From: Kribbella rubisoli
GTDB lineage: Bacteria > Actinomycetota > Actinomycetes > Propionibacteriales > Kribbellaceae
Assembly: GCF_004217145.1 (NCBI RefSeq)
Contig: NZ_SHKR01000013.1
Coordinates: forward strand, 62,001 to 126,000
Reading direction: 5' to 3'
DNA: 64,000 bases
In this document: piece after piece, positions 15,555-23,796 of the stretch
Layout of the letters: each line of letters starts with the position of its first letter
How positions within the stretch are numbered: position 1 is the stretch's first letter
Program-made: the position numbers and the translations under genes
The notes under the pieces: model-generated
What the model was told of the DNA's origin: nothing
What the model saw: the letters and a program-made list of their open reading frames with translations, nothing else
The model's database searches: none

Positions 15555-16880
15555 CGGGGCCATCAGCCGCGCGATCAGGCTTTCCCGCCGCGTCACCCGC
15601 TCCTCTACGTCCGCGAGTGTCATCGCCCGCAACCCCGCGTTGATCCCCAGCCAGCGCAACGGCTCCGGCTCCCACGCCCGCGACCGATGCCCGACCCAGG
15701 GCAGTCGCGTCAATGCGGTGTCCCGCTCGAGGATCAGGTCGCGCAGCGTGCGCCCCGCGAGGTTCGTCGTACTCACGCCGTCCCCGACGTACCCACCGGC
15801 CCAGGCGACGCCGCGCTCCAGCCCGACCGACGCGCACCAGTCCCGCGGCACACCCAGGGGACCGCCCCACGCGTGCGTGAACTCGGGCGAGATGTCGAAC
15901 AGCTCCCGCAGCGTCTTCTGCAACCCCTTGAACACCCGCGGTACGTCGTCGAATCCGGGCTTGATCCGCGACCGGAAGTGGTACGGCGCACCGCGCCCGC
16001 CGAACGCCAGCCGCCCGTCGGCGGTCCGCTGCCCATAGATGATCAGATGCCGCTGATCGCTGAACGTCGGCCGGTCCGCCAGCCCGATCCGGTCCCACAC
16101 CGCCTGGCCGAGCGGCTCCGTTGCCACCATCAACGAATACACCGGCGCAACGACCCGCGACTGACCGTCCAGCCCCGGCGTGAAGCCCTCGGTCGCCCGG
16201 ACGGCGACCTCCGCGCGGACGACGCCGTACGGCGTGATCGCGCGCCCGGGCAGGATCCGGGTCACCGGCGTCAGCTCGTGGATCGTCACCCCGAGCCGCT
16301 CGACCACCGCGGCCAGTCCGCGCACCAGCTTCCCCGGATGGATCGCCGCGCAGTGCGGCGTGAACGTTGCCCCCAGCACCTTTGTCGCTCTTACCTTTGA
16401 CGCGACCTCGTCCGGCCCGAGGAACTGCAGATCCCCCGGTCCCCACTCGGCAGCCGCGTCCACCTCGGCCCGCGCCCGGGCCAGCTGCACCCGCGTCCGC
16501 GCCAGCACCACGGTCCCGCCCTTGTGGTAATCGCAGTCGATCCCCTCGGCCGCGCTCACCAGGCCGACCTCGTTCACGCTCGCCTGCATCGCCCGATGCA
16601 GCTCGATCGCCGCCTCCCGGCTCGAGCCCGGCAGCGCGGCCAGCCGTCGCGAGGACACGGGAAACAGCGCCGAACACCACCCGCCGTTTCGCCCCGAAGC
16701 CCCGAACCCGGCGGTCTCAGACTCGAGTACGACGATTCGCAGCGAGGGATCCGCTTTCGCCAGGTAGTACGCGGTCCACAAGCCGGTGTACCCGGCGCCG
16801 ACGATCACGACGTCGGCGTCCCGGTCGCCCTCCAGCCTCGGGCGCGCCGGGAGCGGATCGGGAGCCGACCAGAGGTTCAG
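15540..16880 (-). CDS. FAD-dependent oxidoreductase of the DAO family (polyamine/amino-compound oxidase type), apparent CTG start
   Basis: The FAD-binding glycine motif VIVGAGYTGLWTAYYL lies at the N-terminus and GASGRNGGWCSALFP follows, the pattern of the glycine oxidase/gamma-glutamylputrescine oxidase group. The only conventional start in frame is the GTG at 16808, which would begin inside the FAD-binding beta strand. Extending in frame to CTG 16880 adds 24 residues including LWSAPDPLPARPRLEG, which aligns with SAPEPLPALLGP at the same place in the paralogue at 21644. That CTG overlaps the stop of the Lrp gene as CTGA, mirroring the ATGA couplings nearby. I therefore annotate 446 residues. 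It probably oxidises an amine whose import is handled by the neighbouring pot genes. The fold is certain; the substrate is inference. Confidence 0.85.
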   Translation of the reverse strand: MNLWSAPDPLPARPRLEGDRDADVVIVGAGYTGLWTAYYLAKADPSLRIVVLESETAGFGASGRNGGWCSALFPVSSRRLAALPGSSREAAIELHRAMQASVNEVGLVSAAEGIDCDYHKGGTVVLARTRVQLARARAEVDAAAEWGPGDLQFLGPDEVASKVRATKVLGATFTPHCAAIHPGKLVRGLAAVVERLGVTIHELTPVTRILPGRAITPYGVVRAEVAVRATEGFTPGLDGQSRVVAPVYSLMVATEPLGQAVWDRIGLADRPTFSDQRHLIIYGQRTADGRLAFGGRGAPYHFRSRIKPGFDDVPRVFKGLQKTLRELFDISPEFTHAWGGPLGVPRDWCASVGLERGVAWAGGYVGDGVSTTNLAGRTLRDLILERDTALTRLPWVGHRSRAWEPEPLRWLGINAGLRAMTLADVEERVTRRESLIARLMAPLLGG

Positions 16881-17353
16881 CGCACACCCCAGGAGTAGGT
16901 CTGTTTCACCAGCTTCAGGTAGACGAACGTCTCGGTCGCCTTCACGCCCTCGATCTGCCGAACCCGCTCGGACAGCACCTGCAGCAGATGCTCGTCGCTC
17001 TCACACAGCACCTCAGCCAGGATGTCGAACGAGCCGGCCGTCACCACGACGTACTCGACCTCGTCCATCTTGGCCAGCTCGTCGGCGATCGGCTCCAGCG
17101 CGCCTTCGGCCTTGATCCCGATCATCGCCTGCCGGTCGAACCCGAGCTCGAGCGGATCGGTGACCGCGACAACCTGCATCACACCGGCCTCGGTCAGTCG
17201 CTGCACCCGCTGCCGGACCGCGGCCTCGGACAGGCCGACGGCCTTGCCGATCGCGGCGTACGAACGCCGGCCGTCGAGCTGCAACTGCTCGATGATCGCC
17301 TTCGAGGTGTCGTCCAGCAGGGTCTGGTTCTTGTCGGGGTTCCCCGTTCGCAC
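16877..17353 (-). CDS. Lrp/AsnC family transcriptional regulator
   Basis: About 158 residues. The N-terminal helix-turn-helix (IIEQLQLDGRRSYAAIGKAV, then GLSEAAVRQRVQRL) is followed by the RAM/AsnC ligand domain (VEYVVVTAGSFDILAEVLCE). I use GTG 17353 rather than 17359 because GGAGG ends five bases before it, whereas the first GTG overlaps that site. It is divergent from potD and coupled to the DAO oxidase downstream, so it likely controls polyamine uptake and oxidation in response to an amine or amino acid. The divergent spacer carries the short inverted repeat TTCG-TTG-CGAA at 17410-17420. Confidence 0.9.
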   Translation of the reverse strand: MRTGNPDKNQTLLDDTSKAIIEQLQLDGRRSYAAIGKAVGLSEAAVRQRVQRLTEAGVMQVVAVTDPLELGFDRQAMIGIKAEGALEPIADELAKMDEVEYVVVTAGSFDILAEVLCESDEHLLQVLSERVRQIEGVKATETFVYLKLVKQTYSWGVR

Positions 17354-17504
17354 TGCCACCTCCGGATCTTTTCACCCGGCCGGGGCGTCAGCAAGCTGCG
17401 GGAGCGGAATTCGTTGCGAAATGACCGTTTAGCTTCGGAATCCCTTGTTCTGATCGCCAAGGTTTGACAGTATCGCCCGCGACAGACGGTTCCTAGGGGG
17501 TTCC

Positions 17505-18695
17505 ATGAGTCCTCGTCACCAGCGCGTCATGGGGCGTCGCGCGGTCCTCAAGGGGATGTCGCTGTCCGCGCTCGGGGCCGGAGGGGTGCTGGCGGGCTGC
17601 GGGATCCCGCCGGCCAGGCAGAGCGCGGACAGCTGCATCAGCACCGACATGTCGGGCTCACAGAAAACTCTGAACTTCTCCAACTGGCCGAGCTACATGG
17701 ACGAGTCCGACGAGAAGGTCAACGGCAAGACGGTGCTGCCGACCCTGGAGGACTTCCAGAAGCAGTCCGGGATCACGGTCACCTATACCGCCGACGTCAA
17801 CGACAACGCCGAGTTCTACGCCAAGGTGCGCGACCAGCTCGGCAGCTGCCAGTCCTGCGGCCGGGACATCTTCGTGCTGACCGACTGGATGGCGGCCCGG
17901 ATGGTCGGGCTCGGCTGGCTGCAGAAGCTCGACCACGCCAAGATCCCGAACGTCGACCAGCAGCTGCTCAAGCAGCTCAAGGCACCCGCCTGGGACCCGA
18001 ACCGCGACTACAGCGTGCCGTGGCAGAGCGGCCTGACCGGCATCGCGTACAACGCCAAGGTCACCAAAGAAGTCCGCAGCATGAACGACCTGCTCACTCG
18101 CGGCGACCTGAAGGGACGCGTCACGCTGCTGTCGGAAATGCCGGACACGATGTCGTTCATGCTCAAGCTGGTCGGCGCCGACCCGGGCAAGTTCAACGAC
18201 GCCGACTGGAGCAAGGCGCTGGACAAGCTCCAGGAGTACGTCGGCTCCGGGCAGGTCCGACGCTTCACCGGCAACGACTATGTGCAGGACCTGAACGCCG
18301 GCAACATCGCCGCCTGCGAGGCCTGGTCCGGCGACGTGATCGCGATGCAGGCCGACAACCCCGACATCAAGTTCGTGGTGCCGGAAGAGGGCCTGATGCT
18401 GTGGTCGGACAACATGCTGGTGCCGAACAAGGCGACCCACAAGACCAACGCCGAGGCGTTGATGAACTACTACTACGAGCCCGAGGTCGCTGCCACGCTG
18501 GCCGACTGGGTGAACTACATCTGCCCCGTGACGGGTGCGAAGAAGGCGATGGAGACCGTCGATCCGGACGTGGTCGACGACCCGCTGATCTTCCCCGACG
18601 AGGCCACGCTGGCCAAGACGGCCTCGTTCATGCCGCTCGACACGGCCAAGGCAGCCCTCTACGAAACCGACTTCAACCTCGCGATCGGGGGCTGA
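17505..18695 (+). CDS. potD: Polyamine ABC transporter substrate-binding lipoprotein (PotD-like)
   Basis: 396 residues. The N-terminus has a twin-arginine motif (GRRAVLKGMSL, residues 10-20) followed by a lipobox VLAGC with Cys32, so the protein is exported folded and lipid-anchored. The mature part begins LNFSNWPSYMDESDEKVNG, typical of the spermidine/putrescine-binding family, and PWQSGLTGIAYNAKV near residue 165 is the conserved core. It starts after GGGGG five bases upstream of the ATG. TTGACA at 17464-17469 could be the -35 element of the operon, but no good -10 is visible. It opens a four-gene importer operon. Confidence 0.9.
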   Translation: MSPRHQRVMGRRAVLKGMSLSALGAGGVLAGCGIPPARQSADSCISTDMSGSQKTLNFSNWPSYMDESDEKVNGKTVLPTLEDFQKQSGITVTYTADVNDNAEFYAKVRDQLGSCQSCGRDIFVLTDWMAARMVGLGWLQKLDHAKIPNVDQQLLKQLKAPAWDPNRDYSVPWQSGLTGIAYNAKVTKEVRSMNDLLTRGDLKGRVTLLSEMPDTMSFMLKLVGADPGKFNDADWSKALDKLQEYVGSGQVRRFTGNDYVQDLNAGNIAACEAWSGDVIAMQADNPDIKFVVPEEGLMLWSDNMLVPNKATHKTNAEALMNYYYEPEVAATLADWVNYICPVTGAKKAMETVDPDVVDDPLIFPDEATLAKTASFMPLDTAKAALYETDFNLAIGG

Positions 18696-18698
18696 TAA

Positions 18699-19832
18699 AT
18701 GAGCAGCGACCTAGTTCTCAACGGAATCAGCAAGCAGTTCAGCGGGCAACGGGCGGTCGACAACCTCGATCTGACCGTCCCGTCCGGCTCGTTCTTCGCG
18801 CTGCTCGGACCGTCCGGCTGCGGGAAGACCACCACGCTGCGGATGATCGCCGGCCTCGAGGAGCCGACCACCGGCACGATCCGGCTCGGCGAGCAGGAGA
18901 TCACCGGACTGCGCCCGTACAAACGCCCCGTCAACACGGTCTTCCAGAACTACGCGCTGTTCCCGCACCTCGACATCTTCGAGAACGTCGCGTTCGGGCT
19001 GAAGCGGCGCGGCGTCAAGGATTTCAAGCCGAAGGTCGAGGAGATGCTCGGCCTGGTCGAGCTCTCGACGTACGGCAAGCGGCGGCCGTCACAGTTGTCC
19101 GGTGGTCAGCAGCAGCGGGTCGCGCTGGCCCGGGCGCTGATCAACCGGCCGCAGGTGCTGCTGCTGGACGAGCCGCTCGGCGCGCTGGACCTGAAGCTGC
19201 GGCGGCAGATGCAGCTGGAGCTGAAACGGATCCAGACCGAGGTCGGCATCACGTTCGTACACGTCACTCACGACCAGGAAGAGGCCATGACGATGGCCGA
19301 CACCATCGCGGTGATGAACGGCGGCGTGATCGAGCAGATGGGCTCGCCGGCCGAGCTGTACGACCTGCCCGCGACGACCTTTGTGGCGAACTTCCTCGGC
19401 CAGTCGAACCTGATCCGGGCCACGATCATCGGACAGGCCGAGGAGAACATCACCGTCGACGTCCACGGCCGCAAGGTGACCGTGCCGCTGCCGCGGTGCC
19501 GGGTCACCGAGGGCGACGTCTGGATGGGGATCCGGCCGGAGAAGGTGTTCATCGCGGCGGCCGGGACCGAGCAGAGCAACGGGTCGAACCAGTTGCGCGG
19601 CGCAGTGGTGACGGACGTCAGCTACGTCGGCGTGAGTACGCAGTACCTGGTCAAGCTGCCGTGGGACCAGGAGCTGACGATCTTCGAACAGAACACCGGC
19701 GCGCGGGGTACGTTCGGGGTCGGTGAGACCGTCGACCTGCACTGGTTGCCGACGCACACGTTCGTGCTCGACGCCGACCAGGACGCGCACGCCGGGGTCG
19801 AGCACATCGACGATCCGGGTGGTGCCGGATGA
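18699..19832 (+). CDS. potA: Polyamine ABC transporter ATP-binding protein (PotA-like)
   Basis: 377 residues. Walker A GPSGCGKT at about 37-44, signature LSGGQQQRVALARAL near 130, Walker B LLLDEPLGALD near 155, switch histidine in HVTHDQEEAMTMAD near 190. A TOBE domain follows about residues 280-360 (WMGIRPEKVFIAA), as in PotA and other importer ATPases. It powers the PotB/PotC channel. It lies three bases after potD and overlaps potB by ATGA. Confidence 0.93.
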   Translation: MSSDLVLNGISKQFSGQRAVDNLDLTVPSGSFFALLGPSGCGKTTTLRMIAGLEEPTTGTIRLGEQEITGLRPYKRPVNTVFQNYALFPHLDIFENVAFGLKRRGVKDFKPKVEEMLGLVELSTYGKRRPSQLSGGQQQRVALARALINRPQVLLLDEPLGALDLKLRRQMQLELKRIQTEVGITFVHVTHDQEEAMTMADTIAVMNGGVIEQMGSPAELYDLPATTFVANFLGQSNLIRATIIGQAEENITVDVHGRKVTVPLPRCRVTEGDVWMGIRPEKVFIAAAGTEQSNGSNQLRGAVVTDVSYVGVSTQYLVKLPWDQELTIFEQNTGARGTFGVGETVDLHWLPTHTFVLDADQDAHAGVEHIDDPGGAG

Positions 19833-20731
19833 GCGCGGTCGGCCAACTCGGGGCAGCATCGGCCGCACCGCCCGCGAAGGTCGAGCGCTCCGGCCGGCGG
19901 TTCACCGGGTACCTGTTGCTGCTGCCCGGCGGGCTGTGGCTGCTGCTGTTCTTCGTCGTACCGCTGGTTTCGTTGCTGGCAGCAAGTTTGTACGACCCGA
20001 ACGGGTCGATCGAGTCCGGGTTCAAGATGACCTGGCACTTCCAGAACTTCGTCGACACGATGGCCGACTACGCCCGGCCCTTCGGCCGGTCGTTGTGGTA
20101 CTCGTTGCTGACGACGCTGTTCTGCCTGCTGCTCGGGTACCCGCTGGCGTACGCGATCGCGATGAAGGCCGGCCGATGGAAGAACTTCATGCTCGCGCTG
20201 GTGATCGCGCCGTTCTTCACCAGCTTCCTGATCCGCACGCTGTCGTGGAAGCTGCTGCTGTCGGACAACGGGTTCGTGGTCGACGCCCTGAAGTGGCTGC
20301 ACATCCTCGGTCCGGACGGACGGTTGCTGGCGACAACGACCGCCGTGGTGACCGGGCTGACGTACAACTTCCTGCCGTTCATGGTGCTGCCGCTGTATGC
20401 CTCGCTCGAACGCATCGACCCCCGGTTGATCGAGGCGGGTGGTGACCTGTTCGCCAATCCGTTCACGACGTTCCGGACGGTGACGCTGCCGTTGTCGATG
20501 CCGGGCGTGGTCGCGGGGACGCTGCTGACCTTCATCCCGGCGGCCGGCGACTACATCAACGCGCAGCTCCTGGGTACGCCGAAGCAGCGAATGATCGGCA
20601 ACGACATCCAGCGGCTGTTCTCGGCCGGCGCGTATCCGACCGCGGCCGCGTTGTCGGTGACGCTGATGGCGGCGATCGTCGTACTCGTGCTGGTCTACGT
20701 ACGGCGGGCCGGGACGGAGGAGCTGCTATGA
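19829..20731 (+). CDS. potB: Polyamine ABC transporter permease (PotB-like)
   Basis: 300 residues with about six membrane helices; a short polar N-terminus precedes YLLLLPGGLWLLLFFVVPLV. The cytoplasmic EAA loop reads LIEAGGDLFANPFTTFRTVT followed by LPLSMPGVVAG, the docking site for the ATPase. It starts with ATGA overlap with potA. Its TGA stop in turn overlaps ATG 20728, the start of a 40-codon frame that bridges to potC. Confidence 0.92.
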   Translation: MSAVGQLGAASAAPPAKVERSGRRFTGYLLLLPGGLWLLLFFVVPLVSLLAASLYDPNGSIESGFKMTWHFQNFVDTMADYARPFGRSLWYSLLTTLFCLLLGYPLAYAIAMKAGRWKNFMLALVIAPFFTSFLIRTLSWKLLLSDNGFVVDALKWLHILGPDGRLLATTTAVVTGLTYNFLPFMVLPLYASLERIDPRLIEAGGDLFANPFTTFRTVTLPLSMPGVVAGTLLTFIPAAGDYINAQLLGTPKQRMIGNDIQRLFSAGAYPTAAALSVTLMAAIVVLVLVYVRRAGTEELL

Positions 20732-20850
20732 CTGTATCGATGCCACGACTCCGTCGCGGCGGGTCATGGGGCTGTGACTCCCGTCCTTCCCTCGTCGTTC
20801 CGGTCGCTTCGCTCCCTCCACTCCTCAGTCCAGGACGGGAGGCCCCATGA
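20728..20850 (+). CDS. Small 40-residue reading frame bridging potB and potC, created by a palindromic insertion
   Basis: ATG 20728 overlaps the potB stop as ATGA, and the frame runs 40 codons without a stop to TGA 20848-20850, which in turn overlaps the potC ATG as ATGA. The predicted peptide begins MTVSMPRLRRGGSWGCDSRP and ends SPGREAP. It is proline, arginine and serine rich and looks like translated repeat DNA. In other tightly packed pot operons the two permease genes usually overlap directly, so the element appears to have been inserted at the coupling site while keeping both couplings. Whether the peptide is functional is unknown; its role may be only to carry ribosomes across. Confidence 0.5.
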   Translation: MTVSMPRLRRGGSWGCDSRPSLVVPVASLPPLLSPGREAP

Positions 20851-20852
20851 CC
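20762..20852. repeat. Imperfect 25/20-base palindromic element (REP-like) between potB and potC
   Basis: Left arm 20762-20786 is GGTCATGGGGC, a five-base bulge TGTGA, then CTCCCGTCC. Right arm 20833-20852 is GGACGGGAG followed directly by GCCCCATGACC. Arms pair perfectly for 20 bases outside the bulge. The loop of 46 bases is pyrimidine rich (GGTCGCTTCGCTCCCTCC). The potC start codon and its surroundings lie in the right arm, so the folded RNA would hide it. Short interspersed palindromes of this look are common in actinomycete genomes; membership of a repeat family is inference. Confidence 0.75.
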
Positions 20853-21647
20853 AGGGCCGGTCGCTGGATCAGGCAGCGCTTGATCCTCGTGGTGGCGTTG
20901 CTCGTACTGCTCTATCTCTTCGCGCCGATCTTCGTCGTGATGCTGATGTCGTTCAACGAGCCGAAGAGCAAGCTGTCGTACACGTTCGACGGGTTCACCT
21001 GGGCGAACTGGCAGCATCCGTGCCGTCCGTACGGGTTGTGTGACGCGGTCAGCACGTCGCTGCGGATCGGGTTGCTGGCGACGGTGATCGCGACGGCCCT
21101 CGGGACGTTGATGGCGTTCGCGATGGTGCGGCATCGATTCCGCGGGCGGGCCGGGGCGAACCTGTTCATCTTCCTGCCGATGGCCTCGCCGGAGATCGTG
21201 CTCGGCTCGTCGCTGCTCGCTCTGTTCGTATCGAGCGGCTTCGGCGGCAAGCTCGGGTTCTGGACGGTGCTGATCGCGCACGTGATGTTCTGCCTCTCGT
21301 TCGTGGTCGTCACGGTGAAGGCGCGTCTGACCGGGATGGATTCGCGGCTCGAACAGGCGGCGATGGATCTGTATGCCAACGAGTGGCAGACGTTCTGGCG
21401 GGTCACGTTCCCGCTGGTGTTCCCCGGCATCCTGGCCGCGGCGCTGCTGAGCTTCTCGTTGTCGTTCGACGACTTCATCATCACGAACCTGAACGCCGGT
21501 ACGACCGTGACGTTCCCGATGTTCGTGTGGGGGTCGGCGCAGCGTGACATCCCGCCGCAGATCAATGTCGTCGGTACGGCGATGTTCCTGCTGGCGCTCG
21601 TGCTCGTCCTAGGGGGTGAGCTGGCCCGACGCCGGCGTACCCGATGA
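20847..21647 (+). CDS. potC: Polyamine ABC transporter permease (PotC-like)
   Basis: 266 residues, about six membrane helices, starting LILVVALLVLLYLFAPIFVV. The EAA loop reads LEQAAMDLYANEWQTFWRVT followed by FPLVFPGILAA. The helix after it, SFSLSFDDFIITNLNAG, is characteristic of PotC. An oddity is the segment QHPCRPYGLCDAVSTS in the first external loop. The start ATG sits in the right arm of the palindrome described above, with GGGAGG about five bases before it. It overlaps the following oxidase gene by ATGA. Confidence 0.92.
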   Translation: MTRAGRWIRQRLILVVALLVLLYLFAPIFVVMLMSFNEPKSKLSYTFDGFTWANWQHPCRPYGLCDAVSTSLRIGLLATVIATALGTLMAFAMVRHRFRGRAGANLFIFLPMASPEIVLGSSLLALFVSSGFGGKLGFWTVLIAHVMFCLSFVVVTVKARLTGMDSRLEQAAMDLYANEWQTFWRVTFPLVFPGILAAALLSFSLSFDDFIITNLNAGTTVTFPMFVWGSAQRDIPPQINVVGTAMFLLALVLVLGGELARRRRTR

Positions 21648-23011
21648 AACTGGCAGCTCTCGCCGAGGCCGAACCGCGAGTCTTCTGGCTCGAGGACAAG
21701 TCGGCTCCGGAACCGCTGCCTGCCTTGCTCGGTCCCGTGACCGCCGACCTCGCGGTGGTCGGGGGCGGTTACACCGGTCTGTGGACGGCGTTGCGCGCGA
21801 AGGAGCGCTACCCGTCGCTGGACGTCGTACTGCTGGAAGGCGACGTCTGTGGTTCGGCCGCCAGCGGACGTAACGGCGGCTTCTGCGACGCGAGCCTCAC
21901 GCACGGGTACGCCAACGGGCTGGCGCGTTGGCCGACCGAGATTGACGAGCTGGAACGCCTCGGGCTCGAGAACCATCGTGCCCTCGGCGACACGATCGCG
22001 CGCTACGGCATCGACTGCGACTGGCAACTCACCGGCGAACTTACCGTCGCCACCGAACCCCACCATCTCGAAGAACTCGCAGCGGAGGCCGCCGACCGCC
22101 CCGGGGCGCGGCTGCTCGACCAGGACGCGGCTAGGGCGGAGATCCATTCCCCTACCTACTTGGGCGCCTTGTTCGACCCGTCCCGCACGTCTCTGATCGA
22201 GCCGGCCAGGTTGGCCTGGGGACTGCGGCAGGCCTGCCTGGATCACGGCGTACGCATCCACGAACACAGCGCTGTCACCCGGATGCACTCCAGATCGTTG
22301 TACACGGCAACTGGTTCGGTCCGCGCCGACCGGATCGCGCTGGCGACCAACGCCTTTCCCTCGCTGTTGCGACGTTTGCGGCTCTACACCGTCCCGGTCT
22401 ACGACCTGGTCCTGGTCACCGAGCCGCTGTCCGCCGCCCAACTGACGTCGATCGGCTGGCAGCGCCGTCAGGGGGTCGGCGACGCGTCCAACCTGTTCCA
22501 CTACTACCGCCTCACCCGCGACAACCGCATCCTCTGGGGCGGGTACATGCCGCTGTACTACTTCGGCAGCCGCATCGACCCGTCGCTGGAGCAACGGAAC
22601 TCCATCCACACGATGCTTGCCCGGCACTTCTTCCAGACCTTCCCCCAACTCGAAGGCCTGCACTTCACCCACCGCTGGGGTGGCGTCATCGACACCAGCA
22701 CCAGATTCTGCGCCTTCTACGGCACCGCCCACGCCGGCCACACGGCCTACGCCCTCGGCTACACCGGCCTGGGGGTAGCCGCCACTCGCTTCGGCGCCGA
22801 CGTAATCCTCGACCTCCTGTACGCCGAATCCACCCCTCGCACCAGCCTCCAAATGGTCCGGGACCGCCCCCTCCCCTTCCCACCCGAACCCCTCCGCGCA
22901 GCCGGCATCCACCTGACCCGCTGGTCCATGCACCAAGCCGACAAGCACACCGGCCACCGAAACCTCTGGCTCCGAACCCTCGACCGCTTCGGCTTGGGCT
23001 TCGACTTCTAG
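21644..23011 (+). CDS. FAD-dependent oxidoreductase of the DAO family, second copy
   Basis: 455 residues. The FAD motif LAVVGGGYTGLWTALRAK near residue 37 and GSAASGRNGGFCDASLTHGY near 70 match the paralogue at 15540-16880. The N-terminal tail SAPEPLPALLGP is shared between them. The C-terminal half contains LFHYYRLTRDNRILWGGYMP and the second FAD contact YTGLGVAATRFGA. Translationally coupled to potC by ATGA, it is most simply read as an oxidase for the imported polyamine or its gamma-glutamyl derivative. The two copies are diverged enough to act on different amines. Confidence 0.88.
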   Translation: MKLAALAEAEPRVFWLEDKSAPEPLPALLGPVTADLAVVGGGYTGLWTALRAKERYPSLDVVLLEGDVCGSAASGRNGGFCDASLTHGYANGLARWPTEIDELERLGLENHRALGDTIARYGIDCDWQLTGELTVATEPHHLEELAAEAADRPGARLLDQDAARAEIHSPTYLGALFDPSRTSLIEPARLAWGLRQACLDHGVRIHEHSAVTRMHSRSLYTATGSVRADRIALATNAFPSLLRRLRLYTVPVYDLVLVTEPLSAAQLTSIGWQRRQGVGDASNLFHYYRLTRDNRILWGGYMPLYYFGSRIDPSLEQRNSIHTMLARHFFQTFPQLEGLHFTHRWGGVIDTSTRFCAFYGTAHAGHTAYALGYTGLGVAATRFGADVILDLLYAESTPRTSLQMVRDRPLPFPPEPLRAAGIHLTRWSMHQADKHTGHRNLWLRTLDRFGLGFDF

Positions 23012-23132
23012 CCCAACCGGACGACGCGCGGACCTGTTCGGGGCTCGGCCTCCGATCCTCGACCGCGCGCTACCGATTCCTTTTCCAACCTCCGCAGGTC
23101 TACAAGGCAACTGCGAGAGAGGACTATGAACG

Positions 23133-23702
23133 GTGGAGAGTGTTTCTGCAATGAACCAGCAGCTGACCCGAGCCTTCGCCAGCACCCGCGCGGTGCTGAC
23201 CGAGGTACAAGCGGCCCACTTGGATGCGCCGACTCCGTGTGTGTCATGGGACGTACGCGCGCTCATCAACCACTTCATCAACTCGGCCCAGTGGGCCGCG
23301 GCCACCGTGGGCGGACACGAGCACACCGAGGAGGACTATGTGCCCGGCGACTTCCTAGCCACCTACGACGACAACATCAAGGCCACCCAGACAGCCTTCG
23401 ACTCTCCCGACGTCCTGGACCAGACCATCGAGCTGCCATTCGGGAAGTTCTCCGGCACCGACATCCTGAACATGCTCGTCAGAGACCAGTTCGCCCACGG
23501 CTGGGACCTAGCCCGCGCCATCAACCACCCCACCGACCTGGACCCCGGCCTAGCCTCAGAACTCCTCACCCAAGCCCACCTCGACAACCTCGACCCCTAC
23601 CGAGGCCCAAACGGCCAAGCCATCTTCGGCCCCGCGACACAGCCTCCCCTCAACGCGTCCCCCGCCGACCAACTAGCCGCCTTCCTCGGCCGCCCATGCT
23701 GA
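23133..23702 (+). CDS. TIGR03086-family metal-binding protein (DinB/MDMPI fold)
   Basis: 189 residues from GTG 23133; ATG 23151 (MNQQLTRAFAS) is an equally good start with GGAGAG ten bases before it. The fold shows as repeated helices, with TPCVSWDVRALINHFINSAQ near residue 38 and RDQFAHGWDLARAI near 118, placing the conserved histidines of the mycothiol-dependent isomerase-like metal site. Function of the family is not known. It is unrelated to polyamine transport and begins 121 bases after the oxidase stop. Confidence 0.8.
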   Translation: MESVSAMNQQLTRAFASTRAVLTEVQAAHLDAPTPCVSWDVRALINHFINSAQWAAATVGGHEHTEEDYVPGDFLATYDDNIKATQTAFDSPDVLDQTIELPFGKFSGTDILNMLVRDQFAHGWDLARAINHPTDLDPGLASELLTQAHLDNLDPYRGPNGQAIFGPATQPPLNASPADQLAAFLGRPC

Positions 23703-23796
23703 GGTTCGGCGCCGGCCCAGAGCCCTAGCCGGCCGCGCAGTAGGTGCTCGAGGGTCAGCTTCAGCTGACGATCAGCAGCGGCCCACCACCGAGCTC

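Noticed and set aside
17464..17496. Complete promoter for potD starting at TTGACA 17464
   Set aside because: The -35 hexamer is good, but no acceptable -10 element stands 16-18 bases downstream, so I report only the -35 in the gene note.
20912..23326. 804-codon open frame antisense to potC and the second oxidase
   Set aside because: It mirrors the codon pattern of two well-supported genes on the other strand, has no recognisable motif, and long antisense frames are expected at this GC content.
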